From Bacillota bacterium (GTDB lineage: Bacteria > Bacillota > Clostridia > Oscillospirales > Acutalibacteraceae), in NCBI GenBank assembly GCA_023415895.1, contig JAEZJA010000185.1, forward strand, positions 1 through 13,023: a stretch of 13,023 nt of DNA, read 5' to 3'. The notes under the pieces are model-generated. The model was not told the origin of the DNA. It worked only from the letters and a program-made list of their open reading frames with translations, and ran no database searches. A program made the translations under genes and the position numbers. This document shows, in pieces, positions 1-6,329 of the stretch. Numbering within the stretch: the first letter of the stretch is position 1; every line of letters starts with the position of its first letter.

Positions 1-1031
1 CCCAGCGACAGCGTGATATTCGGAACGAGCGTCACCCACGTCATGGCGGTTCCCCGTTGTCCGGTCAGGAAGCCCAGCACCTTTTCATTTTCCATGCTAT
101 TGGATATAACGGCAGAATAGGAGGATCGAATAATATCCCCACTGCGTTCCATCACGACGGCCAACGTCTTTTGCAGTGAGATGGAATCAATCAGCATGGT
201 CAGCTGGGTCGCCAGTGTACCGAGTGCCACAGGAATGGCAAAGCGAAGCAGCGCGCGGAAAATATGCTTTGAGCTGTAGGGGCGTGGCGACGACGCGAGT
301 TCCTCACGCGTGACCCCATCACCCTGACGGCGGTAGCGACGCACCAGATAGGCAAACGACCAGAAGGAACCGATGGTGACACCCACCATGGCACCCGCCG
401 CGATATACGGCAGGCTGTAGCTGAGTGCCTGCTCAGCACTTTCGGCGGTATGTCCGTAAACCGCCTTGCCGTGCTCAAACGCCCAGCGGCCATAGTACAT
501 GGCACCATAGGCAAGACCCAGACCGAAGATCAATTTACCCACCGCCTCGGCAATCTGGGAAATGGCCGTGGGAACCATGTTGCGCGAGCCTTCATACACG
601 CCGCGGTAAGCCGATAACAGGCAACAGAACAGAATGGACGGAGCCATCACCAGCATGGTCAGTTTCATGCCGGGCATGCCAACAAATTTAGGATAAATAA
701 ACGCCGAAATCCACATCAGCACGGTACCCACCGTGCCGGTCACAAAGAAAACCTTGTTGGCCACACGGTGAATCGCACGCAGATCGCGGAAGCGACCGAG
801 CGTGATGCTTTCGGAGACCATGCGCGAAACCGCAATCGGAAAACCCGCGGTCGAAACGGTATAGAGAACCGTATACACGTCGAAGGCCGCCGAAAAATAG
901 CCGAATGCCACCGAGTTTAAATTTTGCAGTGGGATTTTAAAGAACAAGGCACCGATGATCTTTGTCAGAATCGCAGCGACTGACAATATTAACGCGCCCT
1001 GCAAAAAGCTCTGCTTTTGACGACCTGCCAA
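1..1031 (-). CDS. SpoVB/MATE-type polysaccharide or lipid flippase (3' end outside window)
   Basis: An integral membrane protein of the MOP exporter superfamily (SpoVB, MurJ and Wzx relatives), which typically flip lipid-linked cell-wall or polysaccharide precursors across the membrane. 343 residues are visible and the C-terminal part lies beyond base 1. The N-terminus reads MAGRQKQSFLQGALILSVAA, the usual SpoVB-family opening (short basic lead, QSFLxGA, first membrane helix at about residues 10-31). The family signature AYRGVYEGSRNMVPTAISQI follows at about 141-160. More hydrophobic segments lie near 45-66, 93-113, 122-140 and 163-180. The start is TTG: no NTG codon lies upstream in frame before the mtaD stop, and only a weak purine-rich GAGAGGA lies 11-12 bases upstream. 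It follows mtaD after 33 bases and is probably co-transcribed. A sporulation role is not shown; the family also has vegetative members with cell-envelope roles. Confidence 0.88.
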   Translation of the reverse strand, partial: MAGRQKQSFLQGALILSVAAILTKIIGALFFKIPLQNLNSVAFGYFSAAFDVYTVLYTVSTAGFPIAVSRMVSESITLGRFRDLRAIHRVANKVFFVTGTVGTVLMWISAFIYPKFVGMPGMKLTMLVMAPSILFCCLLSAYRGVYEGSRNMVPTAISQIAEAVGKLIFGLGLAYGAMYYGRWAFEHGKAVYGHTAESAEQALSYSLPYIAAGAMVGVTIGSFWSFAYLVRRYRRQGDGVTREELASSPRPYSSKHIFRALLRFAIPVALGTLATQLTMLIDSISLQKTLAVVMERSGDIIRSSYSAVISNSMENEKVLGFLTGQRGTAMTWVTLVPNITLSL

Positions 1032-1064
1032 GCAATCATCCGTCCTCTCAAACCAATTCTTCCA

Positions 1065-2351
1065 TCATCTTGCCAGCAACGCCTGAACGCAGCGATTGGT
1101 ATGATACTCAATGCGCTCGATATCCATTGTAGTGAACTGCCCGTCTCGATAGAGCACCTTGCCGTCTACCATGGTCAGTTCAAGTTCCCCGCTGCCCGCG
1201 GCATAGAGAACATTGGACAGCACATTGTGGCAGGGCGTCATGGACAGCCGATGCAGATTGAGCATCACGAGATCGGCGCACAGTCCCTCGGCAATATCGC
1301 CGCAGTCGCTTCGTCCCTGCGACAATGCCCCCTGCCGGGTCGCCATGTTCAGCACTTCCCCGGCGGGAAGTGCGCAGGGGTCAAGCGAAACGCCCTTGGC
1401 CAGCAGCGCAGCCGTGCGCATTTCCTCAAACATATCGAGGTTGTTGTTGCTGGCGGCGGAATCCGTCCCCAGCGCCACAGGAATCCCCATACGCCGCATT
1501 TTTTCCACCTGAGCGATACCGCTGGCCAGTTTCAGGTTGCTTTGCGGATTATGTGCCACAGTCACATCGTGGGCGGCCAGCAGCTCGATATCGCTGTCGG
1601 TCAGCCACACACAATGCGCCGCCGTCACAGGAAGCTCAAACAGTCCGGCTTCCTCCATCACGCGCGCGGGTGTCTTGCCATAGCGACCGGTGCATTCCAA
1701 ATGCTCCTTGCGCGTTTCGGAGAGATGTACATGAAGACGCGCTCCCTTGTCCACTGCCAGCTTGGCCGCGTCGGCAAGAATATCGGGGCGGGTCGTGTAT
1801 TCCGAATGGGGTGCGACATCGATGCGCACCCGTCCATCCGCCGCCCCCTGCGCATGATCAAGCAGATCCACCAGCTCATGATAGGCCGGTAGGTCGCGAA
1901 AACGCTTGGAGGGATCAAAGCAGCTGATGCCCCGGCCGATATTGGCCTTGATGCCGCTTTCGGTCACAGCCTTAACTGTTTCATCGCAAAAATAATACAT
2001 ATCGGTGAAGGAGGTAGTGCCACTCGCCAGCATTTCTGCAATGCCGAGCATGCTGCCCCAATAGACATCCTCCGCCGTCAGCTTATCCTCAAAAGGAAAA
2101 ATACGGTCATATAGCCAGCGGTCAAGCGGCATATCGTCCCCGTAACCCCGCATAAGCGTCATCGCCACATGGGTATGGGCATTAACCAACCCAGGCATCA
2201 GCACCCGGTTTTTTCCGTCGACAACCTCGCCCCACTCCCCTGTCGGAATGTCCCGACCGACATAGGCAATGGTTTTGCCCCGAACGCCCACCGACATATC
2301 GGTCAGACAGGTTCCGTCCGCGCGCAAAAGGGTAATTCCCTGAAACAGCAT
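1065..2351 (-). CDS. mtaD: 5'-methylthioadenosine / S-adenosylhomocysteine / 5'-deoxyadenosine deaminase
   Basis: A cytosolic amidohydrolase of 428 residues that removes the 6-amino group from adenosine derivatives (MTA, SAH, 5'-deoxyadenosine), giving the inosine analogues. The metal site is intact: HTH at residues 59-61 after MPGLVNA, His in LHVHLSE, His in TAAHCVWL, and Asp in LGTDSAASNNN. The stretch around HNPQSNLKLASGIA is typical of the MtaD/SsnA branch rather than of guanine or cytosine deaminases. The start is chosen at 2351: an AAGGAGG sits 8 bases upstream, whereas it would be only 2 bases from the ATG at 2357. It follows the purine nucleoside phosphorylase gene by 14 bases, with the ribosome binding site touching that gene's stop codon, so translation is probably coupled. 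Together the two could convert these by-products to hypoxanthine. Which substrate is preferred cannot be read from the sequence. Confidence 0.9.
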   Translation of the reverse strand: MLFQGITLLRADGTCLTDMSVGVRGKTIAYVGRDIPTGEWGEVVDGKNRVLMPGLVNAHTHVAMTLMRGYGDDMPLDRWLYDRIFPFEDKLTAEDVYWGSMLGIAEMLASGTTSFTDMYYFCDETVKAVTESGIKANIGRGISCFDPSKRFRDLPAYHELVDLLDHAQGAADGRVRIDVAPHSEYTTRPDILADAAKLAVDKGARLHVHLSETRKEHLECTGRYGKTPARVMEEAGLFELPVTAAHCVWLTDSDIELLAAHDVTVAHNPQSNLKLASGIAQVEKMRRMGIPVALGTDSAASNNNLDMFEEMRTAALLAKGVSLDPCALPAGEVLNMATRQGALSQGRSDCGDIAEGLCADLVMLNLHRLSMTPCHNVLSNVLYAAGSGELELTMVDGKVLYRDGQFTTMDIERIEYHTNRCVQALLAR

Positions 2352-2359
2352 GCCCATCG

Positions 2360-2366
2360 CCTCCTT
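2360..2366 (-). promoter_or_regulatory. Ribosome binding site of mtaD
   Basis: AAGGAGG on the minus strand, 8 bases before the ATG at 2351. It overlaps the last base of the phosphorylase stop codon (2366-2368), which suggests translational coupling and rules against the ATG at 2357. Confidence 0.85.
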
Positions 2367-3187
2367 CAGAGCTTGGCTAGAATTGCCTTCATTAGTGTGC
2401 TGAACTGCCCGGATACAAGCGACGCATTGGCAGTAACCTCGTCGTCGCTGATCGCCCGGTCGGGCAGCACGCCCGCCGCCATGTTGGTGATGCAGGACAG
2501 CCCCAACACCTCGATGCCGCACTGCGCTGCACTGACGGCTTCCATCACCGTGGACATGCCCACCGCGTCTCCGCCCAGCAGACGGATGGCTCGGATTTCA
2601 GCCGGCGTTTCAAATTCCGGCCCGGGCATAAAAAAGTAGACACCCTGCTTCAGCCCCATACCAAGCTGCTTTGCAACCTCTAAGGCCTGTTTACGCAGGC
2701 GGGGCGAGTAGGCTTTCGTCAGATCAAAAAAGCGCTGGCCAAACGCCGGTTGCTCTTCGCCCCGGACGGGGCTGACCGAAAATAGCTTGATGTGATCGGT
2801 AATCAGCATCAGATCGCCCACATGGAAGGTTTCATTCACCCCACCTGCAGCATTGGTCAGCACCAGCGTTTTAATACCCAGCAGTTTCAGCACACGCACA
2901 TAAAAGGTGACCGTTTCGGGCGAATACCCTTCATAGTAGTGGAAACGCCCGCACAGCAGCAACACACGCTTGCCCTGCAGCAATCCGCACATCAGCACGC
3001 CCGCATGAGAGGCGACCGTGGAGCGCGGAAAGCCGGGAATGTCCGCATAAGCAATGCTGACCGCCTGCTCAACCTCTTTGGCCAGCCCGCCGAGACCCGA
3101 GCCCAACACGACCGCCGTATCGGGTATAAAGGGCAGCGTCTGTCTGAGATACGCGGCACTGCGCTCATATTGTTCCATTGGAATCAT
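2366..3187 (-). CDS. punA: Purine nucleoside phosphorylase (trimeric, PNP/MTAP family)
   Basis: Phosphorolysis of purine nucleosides to the free base and (deoxy)ribose-1-phosphate in the cytosol. 273 residues, the usual length of the trimeric PNPs. Family motifs in order: phosphate loop VLGSGLGGL (27-35), HAGVLMCG, GRFHYYEG (80-87), TNAAGGVN (111-118), GPEFET (189-194), GMSTVMEAV (210-218) and SCITNMAAG (231-239). Glu193 and Asn235 match the pair that selects 6-oxopurines (inosine, guanosine), so an MTAP-type 6-aminopurine enzyme is unlikely. Two oddities: the usual TVPE reads TVME, and the His of the H(D/E)EV motif that contacts the ribose 5'-OH is Asp248 (DDEV). The start at 3187 has GAGGTGA 6 bases upstream; a second ATG lies three codons in. 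It is first of a likely three-gene unit with mtaD and the flippase gene. Confidence 0.92.
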   Translation of the reverse strand: MIPMEQYERSAAYLRQTLPFIPDTAVVLGSGLGGLAKEVEQAVSIAYADIPGFPRSTVASHAGVLMCGLLQGKRVLLLCGRFHYYEGYSPETVTFYVRVLKLLGIKTLVLTNAAGGVNETFHVGDLMLITDHIKLFSVSPVRGEEQPAFGQRFFDLTKAYSPRLRKQALEVAKQLGMGLKQGVYFFMPGPEFETPAEIRAIRLLGGDAVGMSTVMEAVSAAQCGIEVLGLSCITNMAAGVLPDRAISDDEVTANASLVSGQFSTLMKAILAKL

Positions 3188-3204
3188 ATACCGTCACCTC
3201 GTAA

Positions 3205-3249
3205 CACGTTATCATACAATGCGTTGCCCTACAATGCGTTGCGATACAA
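3205..3249 (-). repeat. Three tandem 15-bp repeats upstream of the phosphorylase gene
   Basis: Read on the minus strand the units are TTGTATCGCAACGCA (3235-3249), TTGTAGGGCAACGCA (3220-3234) and a diverged TTGTATGATAACGTG (3205-3219). The first two differ at two positions; the third matches the first at 10 of 15. A palindrome, ATACAATTGATTGTAT on the minus strand, overlaps the upstream edge (3244-3259). The third unit contains TATGAT, a possible -10 box, though no good -35 stands 17 bases upstream. The block lies 17 bases from the phosphorylase start and could be an operator array. That role is inferred. Confidence 0.7.
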
Positions 3250-3266
3250 TCAATTGTATGGCATAA

Positions 3267-3302
3267 CAAACAGGGCGGCACAAATCCGCACCGCTCTGTT
3301 TG
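3267..3302 (-). terminator. Hairpin downstream of the zinc-ribbon gene, possible intrinsic terminator
   Basis: Outer arms CAAACAG and CTGTTTG pair perfectly, followed after one mismatch by GCGG/CCGC and a wobble-rich inner stem. It lies 26 bases after the stop codon at 3329. The tail on the minus strand (TTATGCC after the stem) is a poor U-run, so termination may be weak. It could also be an attenuator-like structure ahead of the phosphorylase gene. Confidence 0.55.
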
Positions 3303-3328
3303 CCATCGTAGATTTTTATAGTACGTTA

Positions 3329-3685
3329 TCAGAGCTTGCCGCCGCATTTCTTGCAGTAGCAGGCATCCTCGGGATTGGGTGTTGCGCAGCTTTTGCAGCG
3401 GACCTTGTTGCGGAATTCGTCAATCTTCGCCCGCACGCTGGCCAGTTCGGCAAACCGTTCATCCAGCTTGGTCTCAAAGCTTTCAATCACAGCAGAAATG
3501 TCCTCCTGCGAGTTGCGTGAATCATAAACCAGCCGACCCAGTCCCTCCAGCATCGAAGCGATATCCTTTTCGATCTCCGCCGCCTGCATCTTCAGTCTGG
3601 CGACATCAATCATATCCGCTGTTTTCTTTCCCGCCGTTTCGGCAACGCTCTTGGCTTTTGACATCACATCTTCAAAGCTTGTCAT
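3329..3685 (-). CDS. Small coiled-coil protein with C-terminal zinc ribbon, function unknown
   Basis: 118 residues. The first 95 or so are charged and heptad-like, rich in Glu, Lys, Ala and Leu, and look like one or two long helices or a coiled coil. The end carries CKSC (97-100) and CKKC (111-114) with a further Cys at 109, the two knuckles of a zinc ribbon, and the chain stops at GGKL. No signal peptide or membrane segment is seen. Short proteins of this build occur in Clostridia next to varied genes, and I do not recognise a specific function. The start has AAGGGGG 7 bases upstream. It has its own promoter (3746-3774) and a hairpin after its stop, so it is probably monocistronic or loosely linked to the phosphorylase unit downstream. 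Confidence 0.85.
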   Translation of the reverse strand: MTSFEDVMSKAKSVAETAGKKTADMIDVARLKMQAAEIEKDIASMLEGLGRLVYDSRNSQEDISAVIESFETKLDERFAELASVRAKIDEFRNKVRCKSCATPNPEDACYCKKCGGKL

Positions 3686-3718
3686 AGCAATTCCCCCTTA
3701 TCTGTCGAATCGATTTTG

Positions 3719-3733
3719 TGGTAAAATTCACCA
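3719..3733. promoter_or_regulatory. Imperfect palindrome in the leader of the zinc-ribbon gene
   Basis: TGGTAAAATTCACCA, with 6 of 7 positions self-complementary around a central A. It lies just downstream of the predicted transcription start (about 3739), where a repressor could act. The 8-bp palindrome GCCTAGGC sits beside it at 3736-3743. A regulatory role is inferred from position only. Confidence 0.3.
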
Positions 3734-3745
3734 TGGCCTAGGCAT

Positions 3746-3774
3746 AGTATACCTCATCTGTGAACGAACTTCAA
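3746..3774 (-). promoter_or_regulatory. Sigma-A-type promoter of the zinc-ribbon gene
   Basis: On the minus strand, -35 TTGAAG (3769-3774), a 17-base spacer and -10 TATACT (3746-3751). The -35 box overlaps the stop codon of the kinase gene (3771-3773). The predicted start, near 3739, leaves a leader of about 54 bases. No terminator lies between the kinase and this promoter, so read-through from upstream is likely as well. Confidence 0.75.
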
Positions 3775-4715
3775 TAGATTCCGCCACCCACAAACTCACG
3801 AAGCAGCGAATCCTTGGGCATATAGTCCACCGGCAGAGGCTCGAACCCTTCAATGGCTTTCGCCAGACGGCGGGCACTCTCCACGTGCGGGTCTCCATCG
3901 TCCACCGCCTTGAGTGAAGGCAGCAGCAGCGGCGCAAAGATACACGGCTCATAGGCGTGCGTCGTATCAATCAGATAGTTCGCCGTGTCCACATAGGGAA
4001 ACATATAGGTGTTCTCGCCATGCACGACCTGCTGCCACATAGACAGTGTATTCTCGACCGAGCTGTTGCGGAACCGTTCATCGCGCAGCAACCGTCTTGT
4101 CAGACGGATTTCCCGGCGCGCCACCTTCTTAACGTCTTGATCGTAAATGGGCGTGACCGCATTAATAAAAATCTTGAACAGCGATTCGGAAGGCAGATGC
4201 CGTTCAAAATACGGATTAATCGCATGAATTCCCTCAAATATGACAACGGCATTGCGTGCAATGCGCAACTCGGTCATTTCCGGCTTGGGGCTGCCGGTAA
4301 CGAAGTCAAAAATAGGCAGATCCGTACAACCGTCTTTGAGCAACTCCTGCATGCACTGTTCCAGCTTATCCAACCGCAGCGCTTCCAGCGTTTCATAATC
4401 AAAGCTGCCGTCGGGCAGACGGGGTGCCTGTTCTCTTCCCCTGTAGAAATCGTCCATGGAAATGGTATAAGCCTCCACACCGAGCTCCTGCAGTCGTAGG
4501 CGTATTTTATTGGCGGTGGTTGTTTTACCTGCGGACGACGGGCCAGACAGCATAGCAAGACAATGCCCTTCGGCGTTTTCCGCCAGCAGCTCCGCCAGGT
4601 TATTGACTTCGTCGACATACCGCTGTTGTTCCTCTTCAATTAGAGCATGAGGATCCGTACGTGCACGATCATTAATCTCACTTTGCTTGAGAATCCTTCT
4701 GTAATAAGATGTCAT
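3771..4715 (-). CDS. Uridine kinase-family nucleoside kinase
   Basis: A P-loop kinase of the Udk/phosphoribulokinase family, expected to phosphorylate a nucleoside (uridine or cytidine in the best-known members) using ATP or GTP. 314 residues. Walker A GPSSAGKTT lies at about 58-66, followed by ISMDDFYRGREQAPRLPDGS (the Asp of DDFY is the likely catalytic base), DYETLEAL, LPIFDF, VIFEGIHAINP (Walker B region) and the lid-like RREIRLTRRLLRDERFR. The start at 4715 is chosen because it gives a natural N-terminus, MTSYYRRILKQ, with AGGTGG 9 bases upstream; the next Met would fall next to the P-loop. The gene overlaps the end of hemZ by 38 bases in another frame, pointing to co-translation. Some clostridial relatives carry an N-terminal TGS/tRNA-synthetase-like extension, which is absent here. 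The exact substrate is not shown. Confidence 0.85.
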   Translation of the reverse strand: MTSYYRRILKQSEINDRARTDPHALIEEEQQRYVDEVNNLAELLAENAEGHCLAMLSGPSSAGKTTTANKIRLRLQELGVEAYTISMDDFYRGREQAPRLPDGSFDYETLEALRLDKLEQCMQELLKDGCTDLPIFDFVTGSPKPEMTELRIARNAVVIFEGIHAINPYFERHLPSESLFKIFINAVTPIYDQDVKKVARREIRLTRRLLRDERFRNSSVENTLSMWQQVVHGENTYMFPYVDTANYLIDTTHAYEPCIFAPLLLPSLKAVDDGDPHVESARRLAKAIEGFEPLPVDYMPKDSLLREFVGGGIY

Positions 4716-6177
4716 AAATGCTGGCCACCTGCCTCTTTCTTTCTTCAATATCCGCAAAGCGGCTATTGTATTCATAGGGGAACTTGTAGTTGAATAGACG
4801 CTCAATACGCTCGCCGCCGGGTTGCTTGAGCTTGGTCACCGCACCGGCACCGCATGCAAGGATTGTATGCGTTTCATCCATGATATAGACGTTGTATAAC
4901 CCGTCCATACCTGGTTTTGACCAGCCGATATTTTCGGTGTTGCCCACGGCGCGGCTCTGCCGATAAAGATAATAAGGATGGTAGCCCTGCTCGGTGAGAC
5001 GGCGGATACTGCATTCCACCATACGCGCTGTCTGTACCCCGCCGTCATACTCCTCACGATGATGCACAACCAGATTGGAGGCCCGCTTCATACACAGCGT
5101 ATGCACGGTTATGTTTTCCGGCGACAAATCAATTATTCCGTCCAAGGTGCGCTCGAAGCTCTCGGCGTCGTCGCCCGGCAGGCCGGCAATCAGGTCGGTA
5201 TTGATGTTGTTCAAGCCGCATTGACGCGCCAGTTCAAAAGCGTCATAAAACTGTCGCGCGGTATGGCGGCGACCGATGGTATGCAGCACTTCGTCACTCA
5301 ACGTCTGGGGATTGATGCTTACCCGGGAAATACCGGCCGATCGAATGGCCATCATCTTATCACGAGTCACCGTGTCCGGTCGTCCCGCCTCCACCGTATA
5401 TTCACGAAGATGGGATAAATCAAAGCTTTGTTCCACTGCTTGGAAGATAGCCGTCAGCTGAGGGGCAGACAGCGTCGTGGGCGTGCCCCCGCCCATATAA
5501 ACAGTCTCCAGCCTCAGCCCGAGCTGCTTGACAATCTGTCCGGTCAGCACGATCTCCCGGCAAAGGTTGTCCACATAGGCCGGTATGAGCTTAGCCGCAC
5601 GCTCCACTGTATGCGATACGAAGGAGCAATAGTCACAGCGCGTGGGACAAAACGGAATGGACAAATACAGGCTGAAGGAATCGGGACGGGACAAGGATAA
5701 CAGCGCATTCTCCGTCTGCAATGTGCGCTGACAAAGAGCAGCTTTTTCGGGGGTGACCAACAGCTCCTTTTCAAACCATTCGACCGCAGCCGGCTCCCCC
5801 AGCTGCTCGCTCATACGCCGCATAAGCTTAACCGGTCGAACGCCTGTGACAGCACCCCAAGGCATGGAAATTCCAAACAGCTTCACAAAAAGTGTGTACA
5901 GCAATACGGCCAGCCGCCGTTCGCAGTCCTTTTGAAAGTCCTCCCTATTGGCATCGCCCAGCAGTGTTTCTTCAGCAGAATCCTGCCAATCATTGAGCAT
6001 CAGTTTGGCACTCAGCCTCGTTCCGGCTTGTGTATGGTAAACGTCGGTCAAGGCCACAACCCCATCGGCAGGCTGAGGTAACTCACTGACGACCATGATC
6101 TTTTCCTGGGGCAAAAAGAGACGGCAGATATTTTCCATTTCATAGCGGAAGGAATGACCGCGTAAACACAGAATCAA
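4678..6177 (-). CDS. hemZ: Radical-SAM coproporphyrinogen dehydrogenase-like protein HemZ
   Basis: 499 residues. The radical-SAM cluster motif CPTRCDYC has Cys 177, 181 and 184, and is preceded by LYLSIPF. A SAM-binding glycine motif, YMGGGTPTTLS, follows at about 227-237, then TVEAGRPDT, which is typical of the HemN/HemZ family. The N-terminal 165 residues or so are the extra domain that distinguishes HemZ from HemN. The family is named for oxygen-independent decarboxylation of coproporphyrinogen III, but relatives have other roles, and no other heme gene is visible here. The reaction would release methionine and 5'-deoxyadenosine. The start is TTG at 6177 with AAGGA 9 bases upstream; it makes the N-terminus MILCLRGHSF, and the first in-frame ATG (residue 14) would cut into the domain. 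It is preceded by a 152-bp gap, so it may have its own promoter, though I found no convincing one. Confidence 0.88.
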   Translation of the reverse strand: MILCLRGHSFRYEMENICRLFLPQEKIMVVSELPQPADGVVALTDVYHTQAGTRLSAKLMLNDWQDSAEETLLGDANREDFQKDCERRLAVLLYTLFVKLFGISMPWGAVTGVRPVKLMRRMSEQLGEPAAVEWFEKELLVTPEKAALCQRTLQTENALLSLSRPDSFSLYLSIPFCPTRCDYCSFVSHTVERAAKLIPAYVDNLCREIVLTGQIVKQLGLRLETVYMGGGTPTTLSAPQLTAIFQAVEQSFDLSHLREYTVEAGRPDTVTRDKMMAIRSAGISRVSINPQTLSDEVLHTIGRRHTARQFYDAFELARQCGLNNINTDLIAGLPGDDAESFERTLDGIIDLSPENITVHTLCMKRASNLVVHHREEYDGGVQTARMVECSIRRLTEQGYHPYYLYRQSRAVGNTENIGWSKPGMDGLYNVYIMDETHTILACGAGAVTKLKQPGGERIERLFNYKFPYEYNSRFADIEERKRQVASIYDILLQKDSQAK

Positions 6178-6225
6178 CGAGAACCATCCTTACTGGCAAA
6201 CATAGCCGATAACAGAATACATAAG

Positions 6226-6238
6226 CATACAAAGTATG
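6226..6238. repeat. Small palindrome upstream of hemZ
   Basis: CATACAAAGTATG has 5-base perfect arms around AAA. It lies about 50 bases before the hemZ start, within the gap after the MBL gene. It could be an operator, but its shortness makes chance a real possibility. Confidence 0.25.
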
Positions 6239-6250
6239 ATCACTCCCAGG

Positions 6251-6269
6251 CTCCCTCTGACTGAGGGAG
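6251..6269. repeat. CTCCCTC/GAGGGAG palindromic element between the MBL gene and hemZ
   Basis: Perfect 7-base arms CTCCCTC and GAGGGAG flank TGACT. It lies 60 bases after the MBL stop. Neither strand has a U-run after the stem, so an ordinary intrinsic terminator is doubtful. It may be a terminator remnant, a transcript-stabilising hairpin or one copy of a dispersed intergenic palindrome. The rest of the gap (6178-6329) holds only AT-rich sequence and no recognisable promoter. Confidence 0.5.
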
Positions 6270-6329
6270 GGAGAGCGATTGGATTTGGATATATAATAAA
6301 AGAATTCCGTAAGTTCGCATCATGCGGCT

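Noticed and set aside
200..514. A 104-codon minus-strand frame near the left edge
   Set aside because: It is an out-of-frame shadow of the flippase gene, whose own frame is open throughout and matches the SpoVB family.
1017..1892. A 291-codon plus-strand frame antisense to mtaD
   Set aside because: The minus-strand protein has all amidohydrolase metal ligands; the plus-strand product resembles nothing.
2352..2522. A 57-residue N-terminal extension of MtaD
   Set aside because: It overlaps the conserved end of the phosphorylase and is Arg/Gly-rich without homology; AAGGAGG points to 2351.
3205..3249. The tandem repeats as a miniature CRISPR array
   Set aside because: The units are directly adjacent at 15 bp with no spacers, and no cas gene is present.
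3165..3347. A 60-codon minus-strand frame across the zinc-ribbon/phosphorylase gap
   Set aside because: Its repeated Cys/His pattern (IDCIATHCRATHCMI) comes only from the 15-bp tandem repeats, and it has no ribosome binding site.
6292..6297. TATAAT on the plus strand as a promoter
   Set aside because: No -35 box stands 16-18 bases upstream and no plus-strand gene follows.
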